Positions 10,167 to 20,672 of a stretch of DNA of 64,000 bases are shown piece by piece. Under the pieces are notes generated by a model. It searched no databases. It was not told the DNA's origin and saw only the letters and a program-made list of their open reading frames with translations. The position numbers and the translations under genes were made by a program. This stretch comes from Hygrophila difformis (lineage: Eukaryota > Streptophyta > Magnoliopsida > Lamiales > Acanthaceae), in NCBI GenBank assembly GCA_030278955.1, contig JAOANR010000002.1, positions 6,003,982-6,067,981 on the forward strand, in the 5' to 3' direction. Position 1 is the first letter of the stretch, and each line of letters starts with the position of its first letter.

Positions 10167-10621
10167 TGTAATACCCGTAAATTTTATGACATAAAATAGA
10201 ATTTAATCCAAGAAGCGAAGGGATTTTGATTCCGAAAACCCGTAAAGTCGGAAATGCACGGAAGCCAAAAGACGACGAATTAGAAACCGACAAATCCGAA
10301 ACCGACGGACTTAAGATTTCAAACACGAAATCAATTTAAGTCGAAATAAATTTAAGATAGAGATCATAACCCGAGAATGACCCGAAAAATCGCCCCCGAG
10401 AACGTAGGATGATAGAAGCCTGAAAGAGAGGAGGAAAGGCCCGACGAATCGCACGATCCGGCCCAAGCCGAAGCCTATGCCGGAGGCCGCGCGGTCTCGG
10501 CGCGCCCTCGCGCCACCACCGTGCCAAGAAGCAGGCTGCGGGAACTTGCACTTTTATGGCGATTTTCTTACCTTTTTGGGGAGCTCCGGCTATGGCAACG
10601 TGTCTAGGGTTTTGTGGAGCC

Positions 10622-10627
10622 TTTATA
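10622..10627 (+). promoter_or_regulatory. TATA-like box of the TRG-2 5' LTR
   Basis: TTTATA in GCCTTTATACGG; the 3' LTR copy at the same place reads TTTATAAG (21158-21165), a better TATA box. The base change suggests decay in the 5' copy. It lies about 455 bp from the LTR start. Confidence 0.45.
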
Positions 10628-11951
10628 CGGCGTGTTTGCAGCTCCTAGCCACCTCTTGGCCGCCCTCTTCCACCTTTCTTCATCCCCCATCATCCTCCAA
10701 CTCTCTTCCACCTCTATTCTTTCGAAAACCCTTGTTCTTGAAACTTTGCGACCCGTCCGGCGAGGATTCCGGCCAAGAGAACGATCAAGAAGAAGCCCCT
10801 GCCTTCTAGGACATTGGTGATGTAGTACAGCTTTCATATTCATCCATAGTGCAAAAATTTCGAATCTAAGATCGAAACTTTCTTACGAGTTCACTTCGGG
10901 GGCGAAGAAGAAGGAGATCAGTGGAAGATACCCGCTCGTCGGGACCCTAGACAACCCGAGAGAGCCCTGTGACGATCCTAAACTCTAAACAAGTAAGTTA
11001 ACTCCTTGCGTATCAATTTTGGAGTCCCTTGGTCGAGTATTTCGAGAGATCTAAACAAAATACTAAAATCTGTCACCAAGAACTCACCTTTGCGCGATTT
11101 CTAAAATCCAACAAAAACTCCTATTTCGAGAATCCAAAACGAAAAACTCTGAATTGAAGATTTGTTCCTAACATCGTAATCTAGCTTGTGTTAGAATTTC
11201 ATGTATTTTCATTAAGATTTGCTATCCCAAATCTCACCCAACAGTTTCTGTAATAAACAAACTTTTCGAAAATCTGGACAGATTATGTAGACGAACTTGT
11301 TGGGCGTTTTTCTATCACTTATGGTCAAAACTAATCTTTGGTGAAAACATAAAGGTTGTAGAAAAATGTCTTAAGAATATGCCTGTAAAATATCGGTCAT
11401 TTTCAATTAGGTTTGGATAGTCAAAACCCATTTTGAATACACTGTGTCCGAGAAGAAAAAGTCGACAGATTTTGAGACTGAACTTGATGAATTATTCTGT
11501 TTTAATCCGTAAGGAATTAGCGTAATTCACCTCTAATTAAACTTGTTTATTTTGGTGTCTTTTAAGTGTCTGTAAAATTTCATAAATTTTGGAGTTCATT
11601 TGCTAGGTCGAAAATGAGATTTAAAAACAGTGCGCTGTTACCGATAAACTGACAGATTTTGAGTTTTGAAAAGATTGTGAAATTCGACTTGTTTCCTTAT
11701 CTAATTTCGAGAAACTTAAAACATGAAAGTTGTTCGTAAAGATGTTTTTAAGCTTCTGACTAAATTTCAGAATTTTTGACTTTGTAATTAATTTTTAAAT
11801 TAAAAAGGCGTATCCTGTGATGAATTGGATTTTTCGAACTTGAGAAAAACTTGAACCATGAAATACGATATTGAAATCCTTTTTATACGGTGAAGAATAC
11901 CTTTCGAAAAATCCCGTTCGCTAGGCTGAGCTGATCTTCATACAAATTATT

Positions 11952-12250
11952 TAGACTGCCTTGTTAGTGGTTTTACAATTATTTGGACTGTCTCGTTAGT
12001 GGTCCTATAATTATTGAGATTGCCTCATTAGTGATCTCATTACTATGCCAAAACGGCAGTTGTGCACATGGCCTGCCAAAACGGCAGTCGATATACACGC
12101 CTTTCAAATTGACAGTAGATACACACGGCTTGCCGGAATGGCAATCGAGATACATGGCTAGCCAAAACGGCAGTCAATACTGATGTGTCTGCGGCCGCCG
12201 GTTCACCTGCTAACTGATTATGATTATTGAAATTGCCTCGTTAATGATCT
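11952..12250 (+). repeat. Two-class hairpin array in TRG-2 5' LTR
   Basis: Class 1 units have the core TGCCTCGTTAGTG between complementary arms (GGAC/GTCC, GAGAT/ATCTC) at 11953, 11985, 12015 and 12229. Class 2 units have CTGCC-AAAAC-GGCAG and variants (TTGCC/GGCAA) at about 12046, 12073, 12130 and 12159, plus a degenerate one at 12102. The 3' LTR copy (62247-62543) has better pairing in several units, for example TGTCA/TGACA. Function unknown. Confidence 0.6.
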
Positions 12251-12900
12251 CCCTTGTGTGGTGTCCTCTCCTTGGTTGACGGGATAATTCTAAAAGACTC
12301 GTATGCATTATTTATTTAAACCTTTATTTACTTATCACGCTTTTAAATTACGCTTTTGAATTGTACCTTTAAATTTTGCATCATAGTCTCGTATAATTAA
12401 TTATGCTTTTCCGCTGCAAGTTAAGTTATGAATTTTTAATATTTCAATTGAGCCTGAGTAAAAGTATAATTTTTATATTAATTAAATAATAACTTTTAAA
12501 ACCCCTTTATTGTTATGTTATGGATTAACTTACTCAGTATTTTATATACTGATAAAACCCGTTGTTTATTTTTCTATTACAGAGTACGGAATATGATCAT
12601 GCATCGGGGGATCATTTTGGACATTTAGTTATTTATTTTACATGACTTGCATACGGGCTTGTTAACCCGTGTTTTGGCCATGTCGGCCCTATATTTTAAT
12701 TTCCGCTGCAACTTTTTATCATTGTCATGTATGGATGATATTACATGTTATTTTTAAGTAATCCCGGACTTGCTTTTAAAACTCTTTTCAATACCCATAG
12801 CCTTGCATCTCTCAAGTGGGCTCGAATGAAGTCGTGTCCTTCTTGGGAGGTGTGGCGGCGGCATCCCGGCCTGGGTTATCAAATCCGGGGTGTTACAAAG

Positions 12901-12914
12901 TGGTATCAGAGCCC
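12901..12914 (+). promoter_or_regulatory. Primer binding site of TRG-2 (initiator Met tRNA)
   Basis: TGGTATCAGAGCCC starts 3 nt after the 5' LTR. TGGTATCAGAGC is complementary to the 3' end of plant initiator-Met tRNA (GCTCTGATACCA), the usual primer for minus-strand synthesis in Tekay-type elements. Confidence 0.85.
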
Positions 12915-13898
12915 AGACTATTTTAAAGCTGGTATTATTAGTTTTTTTAAACTAGTATTATTTTTAAAACCATTATTATTTGAAAACTATCATTGTTGAG
13001 CCCAAAATTTCTAAGCCCTAACTTTTAGCCCAAATTAATTATTTGGGGTCCTTAGAGAGAGGGACCTCTCAAAAACAATAATTTGAGTCAAAGACCCCTG
13101 TTGGAGATAACCCTTAGTTTAGAAAAGTTTAACAATATTCTTAATCCACTTATCTAATCATCCTAGTATGAAAAGGCTAAAATACCCTCAAGTGGGAAAA
13201 TACCAAAACATCCCCAAATCAATGCCCTAAAAAATTACAGTCTTCTCTCCCTCTCTTCTCCCGCGATCTCTTCGATCCCTCTCATCTCCCGCGATCACCC
13301 ACTATGCCGGAGGTCTTGAGCAGCGGACAACGGTTGGGCGGCAGCGCAAGGTGGACAGAGAAGCTTATGTGGTCATGTACAATTTTTGTTGGTCTTGTTA
13401 TGCACAAAAATTTCGTGACCGTCCCAGTAATAATGGTGCAATGCAGAAATGCAGGGACTGCTATGCGTGGTAAGAAGCCGAACATTAACGTGGTAAGCTT
13501 CGAATGTTACAAGGGGTAAGATTTGAATGCTACGTGGTAAGAAATTGAACAAGAAGTGGTAAGGTATGACTGCTATGCGTGGTAAGATATAAATGTTATG
13601 AGTGGTAAGAAGACGAACATGAAAGTGGTAAGCATCCGAACATGAACGTGGTAACTGACATAAATTTAATTAAATGGAAAGGGACGGTCCTGGAAGTTAT
13701 TTGGACGGACCGTCCCAGAACCATCCGCAAGGCACTGGGTATGCAGTGAGGACCGGACGGTTATTGGACGAATAAAAGAGTCGCCCCGTTGACCGTCTAC
13801 TGTGTAAACGGTTGTATTAGCCTTCCCTTCGACCTTCCCCATTACAGTTGCCGCAAAACATGAGGTTTACAAATCTTTACCATAAATATGGTTAAACA

Positions 13899-14084
13899 TT
13901 TACCACATTGGATTATAATTTTTTACCACGCTGGAGTACATGACTGCACATTTACCATATTGTGGTATAATTTTTTACCATACATATAACTACACATTTA
14001 CTACATTGTGGTATAATTCTTTACCATACATATAACTACACATTTACCACAATGGAGTATAATTCTTTACTACATATATGACCA
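13899..14084. repeat. 46-bp tandem repeat, about four units
   Basis: Three clear units start at 13947, 13993 and 14039, each beginning CACATTTAC and containing TGGTATAATT, TTTACCATACATATAACTA or variants. A more diverged unit precedes at about 13899. The unit carries two TTTACCA words, linking it to the larger TGGTAAA block. Confidence 0.75.
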
Positions 14085-15054
14085 TAAAAATGTGTTCTTT
14101 TCTGTGGTAAGATTGGCATGTTACGATGGTAAACCTGGTAACATACACGTGGTAAATCATCTACACATAGTGTGGTAAAATCATTACACTACATGAGGTA
14201 AATCATCTACCTACATGTAGTAAAATCACTACACTACATAATTTAGTACATGCCTCCCAGATACTTTAAGGATGGACGGTCCTGATACTTTAGGGACGGA
14301 CCGTACCTCTCAATCTGTAAACAGAGCACGATGGACGATTCATTTGTGCACGGTCCTACCTCTTTGGGTGCATGTTGTGTCCAATATTAGATTTTTTTGG
14401 TAAAGCACTTAACGACAATATGGTAAACCACATACCAAGCATTTGGTAAAGCACATACCATTATAATGGTAGAACTCATACAATAACATTGTAAACACTA
14501 TAAGGTATATGTGGTAAAGCACATACTATGAACATGGTAAATATCATATGGTATCTGTGGTAAAGCATACTGGTATAGTGCTAAACCACGCATCAAAAAT
14601 TAGTAAATACAATATGGTAGCTGTGGTAAAGCACATACCAATATAGTGGTAAAACACATAACAATAACCTGGTAAACACCATATAGTAAAGCACATACAG
14701 TGTACTTGGTAAATACTATATGGTAGTTGTGGTAAAGCATATATCAATACCTTGGTAAATTCCGTATGTTACATGGGGTAGACGAGAGACTTGTGGTAAA
14801 TAAAATATTTTTCGTTATAACTTAAGTAGGTGATATCCATGGTAACCAATATAGGATGAATACGGTAAAAATGAATGAAGGTATGTTGTATTTTTTTTAT
14901 TAAAAAAAAATCCATGTAGTATATAATTTGATAAAAATTATGACAATTCATGGTAAACAATAAAAGGATAATGTGGTAAGCACTCTACAAGAATTGGGTA
15001 ACAAACACAACAATATGGTAACAAATTGATGGTACTCGTGGTAATCAATTTGTA

Positions 15055-15130
15055 GGGCTTAGGGTTTAGGATTTTAGGGGTTAAGATTTGTAGGGTTTAG
15101 GGTTTTTAATATTTGTAGGGTTTAGGGTTA
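15055..15130 (+). repeat. Interstitial telomere-like TTTAGGG cluster
   Basis: Several copies of TTTAGGG and one-base variants (TAGGGCTTAGGGTTTAGG, GTAGGGTTTAGGGTTT twice) occur in about 75 bp. TTTAGGG is the plant telomere unit. The copies are degenerate, so this is an interstitial cluster or promoter-type telo-box group rather than a telomere. Confidence 0.55.
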
Positions 15131-17586
15131 TGAAGTTGTTCGTGACCATCTTACCTTTTATGTTAAATCAAGACTATACTAGTGCAATGAATGTGGTTTC
15201 AATTTAGGGTTGATGTGTTCTAGGTTTGGATTTTTTAAATTTTTAAAGTTTATGGTTGTAATATTTTAGGGTATGTTGAGCATAAATTCGAAGTTCATTT
15301 TTACTTACAAGTGTAATTACCATGAATCCAAATGTATGTATATACTATGACTCTCAATTCATCTATTTACACATAGAAAAGTTCGAAATGTGTATTTATA
15401 TGTCAATATCTTCATCCAATCGTATCTTACTATCGTAATGGTGATTACAGATCGTAAATTATACGTTCTACCTTAGTTACAAGGTCAATGTCATTTCGAA
15501 CTCGTTTGTATTTCCGAATACTATTTGTATGTTTCACTAAATTATGAAATTCAATGTTCGTAGCTTTTATGTTTTTTTCCGAATTTTATTCCCTCGTGGT
15601 TAGCTCTTGTTTGAGTTGTTTCTTGTGTTTCATTGATACCACAATAACGTAATGCAAATATGAATAGTCTGGAACGTGGTAATGAAAACTTCATTAATGT
15701 GGTAATAATGTACAAGTAATGATGGTAAGGATTTCATGCCAAATGTGGTAAAGCATAAATGATGCATTTGGTAAACATTTAATTGAAGTTGTGTGGGAGT
15801 ACTGGACGGTCGATTGGACGGTCCTTTAGAAGCGTCCACTAGCCGTCTTAAACTCATAAAAGTATTATGTTCTATTTATATGTAAATGTTTAGTGTATAT
15901 ATGGTAAAGAATCATATTACTTTTGGTAAATGTTTGTGAGAATCATACTCTTCAACCAAACCTTTGAAGCCCTAAGTGAGAATCACACCAATATGGTTCA
16001 CCACAGCTTTCGCATGTGCTTTACCAGATACACCATATGGTTTTTACCAAGTTATTGGTATTTGGTTTACCACGTCATATTTACCACATAATTTTTGGTT
16101 TTTACCAGGATATTTGCAAGTACTTTACCATAAATTCCATACGGTGTGCACGGTTACTAGGACGGTGTATTGGAAGCGTCCACAAGCCGTCATGATCTCT
16201 TGAAATTAAACTTTTTACATTGTTCATTACAGTCCAATTATCGTATACATTAATAAATTATTATATATATATATGTGGTATATTTTATTGTACTGTGGTA
16301 AATGTGTAGTCATATATATGGTAAATAATAATACCCAACGTGGTAAATAGGTAGTCATATAGATGGTAAAGAATAATATTTTATTTTATTCTATTTAATA
16401 TATAATTGAATTTTATTTTTCAAATATATTTTTCTTTAATTTAAAAATTTTAGTTTAGTGAAAATATATTAAATCATTTATTCAAAAAAATTATTTTTTA
16501 AATTACTTAAATTTATTGAATCTTATATTATTTGTAAAAGTTAAATTTATTTAGTATTTTCTTTCAATATTTTTATTTTCAAAATATTTTCTTTTACCTT
16601 ATTTCAAATTTATTTATATTTATTTAGTTTAAATTTATTTTATTAAATATAACAAATTTTAAATAATATATTATTTTACTTCTAGTAATCATAATATAAT
16701 GTTTTTTTTTACTATGTTGAATTTATTTATATTAAATTATATTATAAAAATAAATATAAAATTTCAGTAAAATAATATACTCCAATGAAAGCTAAACAAA
16801 TTAATGCAATATTTTTAGTATTTTCATTAAAAATTTAGATTCTAGTATCCATAATATGGTAAATTTATAGTCATATAGTATATGGTAAAGAATTATAGTC
16901 AAATATGGTAAATATGTAGTACTTTACATGGTAAAGATTTATATTCAAATAACAGTGTTAAAGTTTACCATGTTATCACTATATCATTTACCATCAATCA
17001 TGTTTGATTTTACCATATTTTACTTATAACGTTTACCACGCACAATGTGGGGTTTTACCTTGTTCAACCTATATCTTTTACCAAAGTAGGTCACCACATT
17101 CTTGATTTGGTGGTTTATATAACACACAATGTTGGGTTTTACCAACATTTACCTATATGGTTTACCACATTTTGTATGGGCTTCTTACGAAACACAACTC
17201 AACCAGGTCATTTCAGTGAGTGAATGACGGTTAATGGACGTTTTTTTTAGACCGTCCCTAAGCCGTTTCTATGAAAAAATCTCCAATTTGACGGTCACCG
17301 AGACCATCCTTCTAGCCGTCCCCATACGAGTTTTTGAAAATCATATGAAATTTACCACATTTCAGTCATTTATTTTACCACAATCTGCGATGACAATTTA
17401 CCACAACTAACAATAACACTTTACCACATTTGAAAAATAATTATTACCAACATATATCATAACAAAAATCACCCTACAACACCAACATAAAAACATAACC
17501 CAATACACTATCCAAAAGCCACACAAGTTAAGCATGCACAAGCTACATCTAAATGTACTTCACAAACACTTTAATACACATACAAT

Positions 17587-17843
17587 TCAAGGTTTTGAAA
17601 TTAACATTAAGCCATTCTCATCGGTTATAAGTGAGTATGCATAGTACGCTCTCAATCCGATTCCTCTTGACATCGGTAGCTTGGCCTCATCGGTTTGCTC
17701 GACCTTCTTCTTGGGTGCCATTGTTGGTTGAAAATGTGGGGTAAGCTCCAAATCATCTTCTTCAAGCTCGAAATCCTCTATCGGAGTTCGTTTTTTCTCC
17801 CTTTCTTCTTCTCTTGTCGTTCTTCCTCCTCTCTTCATCATAC
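17587..17843 (-). pseudogene. Possible last exon of a gene fragment in MULE-1
   Basis: The minus-strand frame starts at a possible splice acceptor (TTATTAATAG at 17844-17853) and encodes MMKRGGRTTREEEREKKR, then an acidic part FELEEDDLELTPHFQP and MAPKKKVEQTDEAKLPMSRG, ending AYSLITDENGLMLISKP and a stop. The ELTPHF motif recurs in the upstream exon. Lysine/arginine runs would suit a nuclear protein. No known domain recognised. It may be a host gene fragment captured by the element. Confidence 0.4.
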
Positions 17844-18288
17844 CTATTAATAAACAAGACAAAAGATCATTCAACATAAACTATATACCTCCTAATCACC
17901 TAAACCACAATATTCTATCAACTTTTTCTCGCCACTCCATTTTCAAAAACTACATCTTACGACTCATAACTATTACAATCTACAACCAAATATCTCAAAT
18001 CACTAAAATTCATCAATTAACACAACAATGTACCTCAAATTTGAGAGTTCTAGACAAATATAACCACTGAAACATTTCATCGAACACATTATGTGCAAAA
18101 TACATTCACAAGCATTCATCAAAATCATCTCCCCATAAATTCTCCAAATCAAACACAAATCAATCTACTCCCACAAATATCAATTCAATTCAACTAACAA
18201 TTTTCCCACTCACATAAATGTAACCTAACCTAGCTAACACATTCTTCAACCAAAAATCCCACAATAATTTTTTTAAATTTCACCATAC

Positions 18289-18601
18289 CTCGTAATCCCT
18301 TGCTCGGGCTCTTCGCATTGCTTCAAAATGTGGGGTGAGGTCGAAATGCTCTATTCCAATTTCCGGCTCTTCTTCGTCTCTTTGTCTCTCCCGTTCTACT
18401 CTCTTGACCGAATCTCCCTCTCCCGTGTTCTCCTTCTCCACATCTCTTTGTGAAATAATTTCTTTGTTCCAAGATTGGGTAAATGCGAATCCGGTGTCTT
18501 CCTGTTCTCGGTGTCTTCTTCATTCTTTAGTGTTCTTTCTCCTCTCTTCTTCCTTGTCCCTTTCTCCCGATGTGTTCTGGCACTCTTTGGTTTGGGTTTG
18601 A
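18289..18601 (-). pseudogene. Possible upstream exon of the MULE-1 gene fragment
   Basis: One minus-strand frame is open through the segment and encodes SQRDVEKENTGEGDSVKRVE, then RQRDEEEPEIGIEHFDLTPH, and ends at RARARDYE just before a donor-like GTATGG (18283-18288). The DLTPHF motif and its charged context match the downstream exon, as if exons were duplicated. With the acceptor at 17844 the intron would be about 440 bp. Where the start codon lies is unclear; the next ATG (18523) is in another frame. Confidence 0.35.
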
Positions 18602-18768
18602 ATTTTCCGTTAGGTTTAATTGTTAATTGGATTAGATGAAGCTGTAGGGGTCTTATTTACCAAGTCAAACTTTGGAGAGGGCTTTATGTATAAAATAGTG
18701 GGAAGAGGTCTTTTATAAATACAAACTAAATCAAATGGGTCCTTGACCCTAATTTTTCCTAATTATTT

Positions 18769-19292
18769 TAAAGTCCAAAACTTTTGAGCACAAAATTTTT
18801 TTCTAGCCCAAATTTTTAGCCCAATATTTAATTACTATGTTGGCCAAATTATTTTGGCCCAATACCCTTGTTTTTACTTAAGACCAAATAATTTATTTCT
18901 TTTGGCCCAATATAGTGGCCCAAACCTTTTACTCTTATTCTTTTAAAATCTATCCATGGAATAAATTTATTTTTAAAACCCATGGATAAATAAATGCATG
19001 CATAAATTAAATTTTTATTGGGGGGGATTGCATATGCATACATACATAATTGTACTAACTCTTTTATGTGAATTATCGGCATTAAGAAACACTCCTATAT
19101 TAGAATTCGACATGACTTTGACTTAGGAGCGCTTGCTAAAGACTAACTTTGGCTTAGTCCTAGATCTTGATCACGTATGTTTAGCGTGCCCACATCGATT
19201 AAACGGCTGTTACCGATCTATCTTTCAAAATTTTCCTGACTCCTATCGTTCCCTAGATTAGAAACTCATCTTCACGTGCTTAATACCAGGAA
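18769..19292 (+). other. TRG-2 leader with conserved hairpin and G7 tract
   Basis: After MULE-1 the TRG-2 leader resumes with repeated GGCCCAA/AGCCCA words. TCCATGGA at 18953-18960 and CCATGGA at 18980-18986 can pair around an AT-rich loop, and a G7 run (19020-19026) is followed by ATTGCATATGCATACATAC. The same features, in the same order before gag, are in TRG-1, Tekay-1 and Tekay-2. Probable RNA signal (packaging/dimerisation), by inference. Confidence 0.5.
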
Positions 19293-20425
19293 ATGGCACC
19301 TAGGAGAAAACTGAGGAAGGTAAGTCCAAACGGCACTGACACTGACATCCCCAACGCACCTAACAACAATGAAATTCCTCAGAAAGTAGGAGAACAATCG
19401 CCTCTTATTCTCAACAACATGGATAAACGTTTAAGGACGGTAGAAGAAGTACTCGTAGCATTAGGAAATGCTGAAGTGCAACGTGCACAAGCGAGTGTAC
19501 AACCACCGGTAGCCCGAGCCAACTACTTAGCATTAGTGAACCCATACAAACCACCCCATTATGACGGCCAAGAGGACCCGGCCAAGTTGGAGGATTGGAT
19601 TCATACTTTCGACAAGCTCCTGAATGCTGTCAAATGCCCGGAGAATGAGAAAGTCTGGGTGGCAACTTACTACTTAAGAGGTAAAGCCGACGAGTGGTGG
19701 CAAAACCTCCAAGGGAATACAGAGGAAGATCAAGAGGCCTATACATGGAATGAACTTAAGGAGGGTCTAAGGGATCGTTTTTATCCCATGAGCACGAAGA
19801 CTGCTATGTATGAGGAGTTTCTGACACTGAGGCAAGGAGAAAAATGGGTCCAAGAATACTATAACCATTTCAAGGAGTTGGTGCGGTTTGCGCCGAGACT
19901 AGTGCCAACTAATGTAGAAAAGGCACAAAAGTTCGAGATGGGACTAAACCTATCTGTTAGAGAGGTGATCATGGGTGAGCACTACCCTGACCTACAAGCT
20001 GTGTATGATCGTGCAGTAGCGGTTGCACGAGTTCAATGACTGAAACAGAAATCGGTAGATGGGACTAACCAAGGACCACAAGGAAGATACAAGAGGAATA
20101 AGGACCATTTCCGTAGAAACTTGAACCGACCACATCAAAACGATAATGGACGAAACAAGGTAACTATGCGCCACCATGTCCAAAGTGTGGTAAACCACAC
20201 TATGCGAGAGGATGCACTCAGCCTGGAGCATGCCTTCGGTGCGGTCGACATGGTCATCGGCTGCATGACTATCGGACACGGATAGAGAACATCAACAAGA
20301 GAGAGAATGTGACCACTTGACCTAAGCAGCCACAGAACCCAGACGATCGAAATGGCAACTACCAAGGGCATCGATCCCCTCAGAAACAAGACCAAAATCC
20401 AAACCTTCTTGAGAATAATGAATAG
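19293..20425 (+). pseudogene. gag: gag of TRG-2, mostly open
   Basis: The ATG at 19293 (MAPRRKLRKVSPNG) opens 248 residues covering the whole Retrotrans_gag capsid domain: NYLALVNPYKPPHYDGQED, WIHTFDKLLNAVKCPE, ADEWWQNLQGN, LKEGLRDRFYPMSTK and KFEMGLNLSVREVI. A TGA at 20037-20039 interrupts the C-terminal part, a frameshift follows near 20155, and another TGA lies near 20320. The remaining frame has CPKCGKPHYARGC and a knuckle CFRCGRHGHRLHDY whose last Cys is Tyr. It ends NLLENNE then TAG at 20423-20425, like TRG-1. The protein would build particles; this copy could give only a truncated capsid. Confidence 0.85.
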
Positions 20426-20426
20426 G

Positions 20427-20464
20427 CAGTTATGTGGACATAACTGTAATCTTAAGGGGGGAGG
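20427..20464 (+). promoter_or_regulatory. Hairpin and inner polypurine tract (TRG-2)
   Basis: Just 1 nt after the gag stop lies CAGTTATG, loop TGGA, CATAACTG (8-bp perfect stem, 20427-20446), followed by TAATCTTAAGGGGGGAGGATG and then TGTAACAACCCG, which resembles an LTR start. In Tekay-1 this tract does adjoin the LTR; here the true LTR starts about 250 bp further on. Confidence 0.6.
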
Positions 20465-20672
20465 ATGTAACAACCCGAATATTATGTACCCCAAATAAAT
20501 AAATAAATAAATTCAAACTGTTTTGAACTACGTAATGACTTGATCCCTTCACGGGGTACGTAGGCAACTTGGAAATTTTAATTCTGGGTTCATTCAAATA
20601 ATAACAAAAAACAACACGCAATAATACAATCACGCAATCAAACGATTTCCGAGCTCGCGAGGAGATGAAGCG

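Larger units (their letters stand above)
10167..12897 (+). repeat. 5' LTR of TRG-2
   Basis: It starts TGTAATACCCG and ends GGGGTGTTACA, about 2.73 kb. It contains a TATA-like box (10622-10627), a pyrimidine-rich stretch with small ORFs (about 10650-10800) that probably is transcribed leader, and a hairpin array (11952-12250). The first 12 nt after the end are AAG plus the start of the primer binding site. No protein with a recognisable domain is encoded. Confidence 0.9.
13500..17460. repeat. Block dense in TGGTAAA/TTTACCA words with GGACGGTCC motifs
   Basis: The heptamer TGGTAAA or its complement recurs through about 4 kb; by eye roughly a dozen GGTAA lie in 14395-14760 alone. Orientation is grouped: mostly TTTACCA in 13870-14090, TGGTAAA in 14100-15050, TTTACCA in 16000-16140, TGGTAAA in 16270-16950, TTTACCA in 16960-17460. 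Between groups sit GACGGTCC/GGACCGTCC words (13682, 13710, 14274, 14294, 15805, 17218, 17253, 17290). There is no ORF and no simple tandem period over most of it. Not a known family to me. Confidence 0.6.
13045..18759. mobile_element. MULE-1: candidate Mutator-like, non-autonomous insertion
   Basis: The TRG-2 leader is interrupted by about 5.7 kb flanked by a perfect 9-bp direct repeat, TAATTATTT (13036-13044 and 18760-18768). The ends are weak inverted repeats: left GGGGTCCTTAGAGAGAGGGACC and, on the other strand, right GGAAAAATTAGGGTCAAGGACC, identical at about 13 of 22 positions. Nine-bp duplications and GG-starting termini fit Mutator-like elements. No transposase was found. Inside are gene-like exons near the right end, a possible UTR near the left end, and the long TGGTAAA block. 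It could instead be another class of DNA element; the boundaries rest mainly on the duplication. Confidence 0.55.

Noticed and set aside
10477..10809. 110-residue ORF in the TRG-2 5' LTR, partly repeated at 21082-21345.
   Set aside because: Lies in the probable LTR leader; the two copies differ in their starts and have no domain. Treated as non-coding.
12745..12999. 84-residue ORF across the TRG-2 LTR end.
   Set aside because: It spans the LTR end and primer binding site, so it cannot be a gene of the element.
19992..20494. Minus-strand ORFs of 95 and 119 residues over the TRG-2 gag end.
   Set aside because: They are antisense shadows of gag with no domain.
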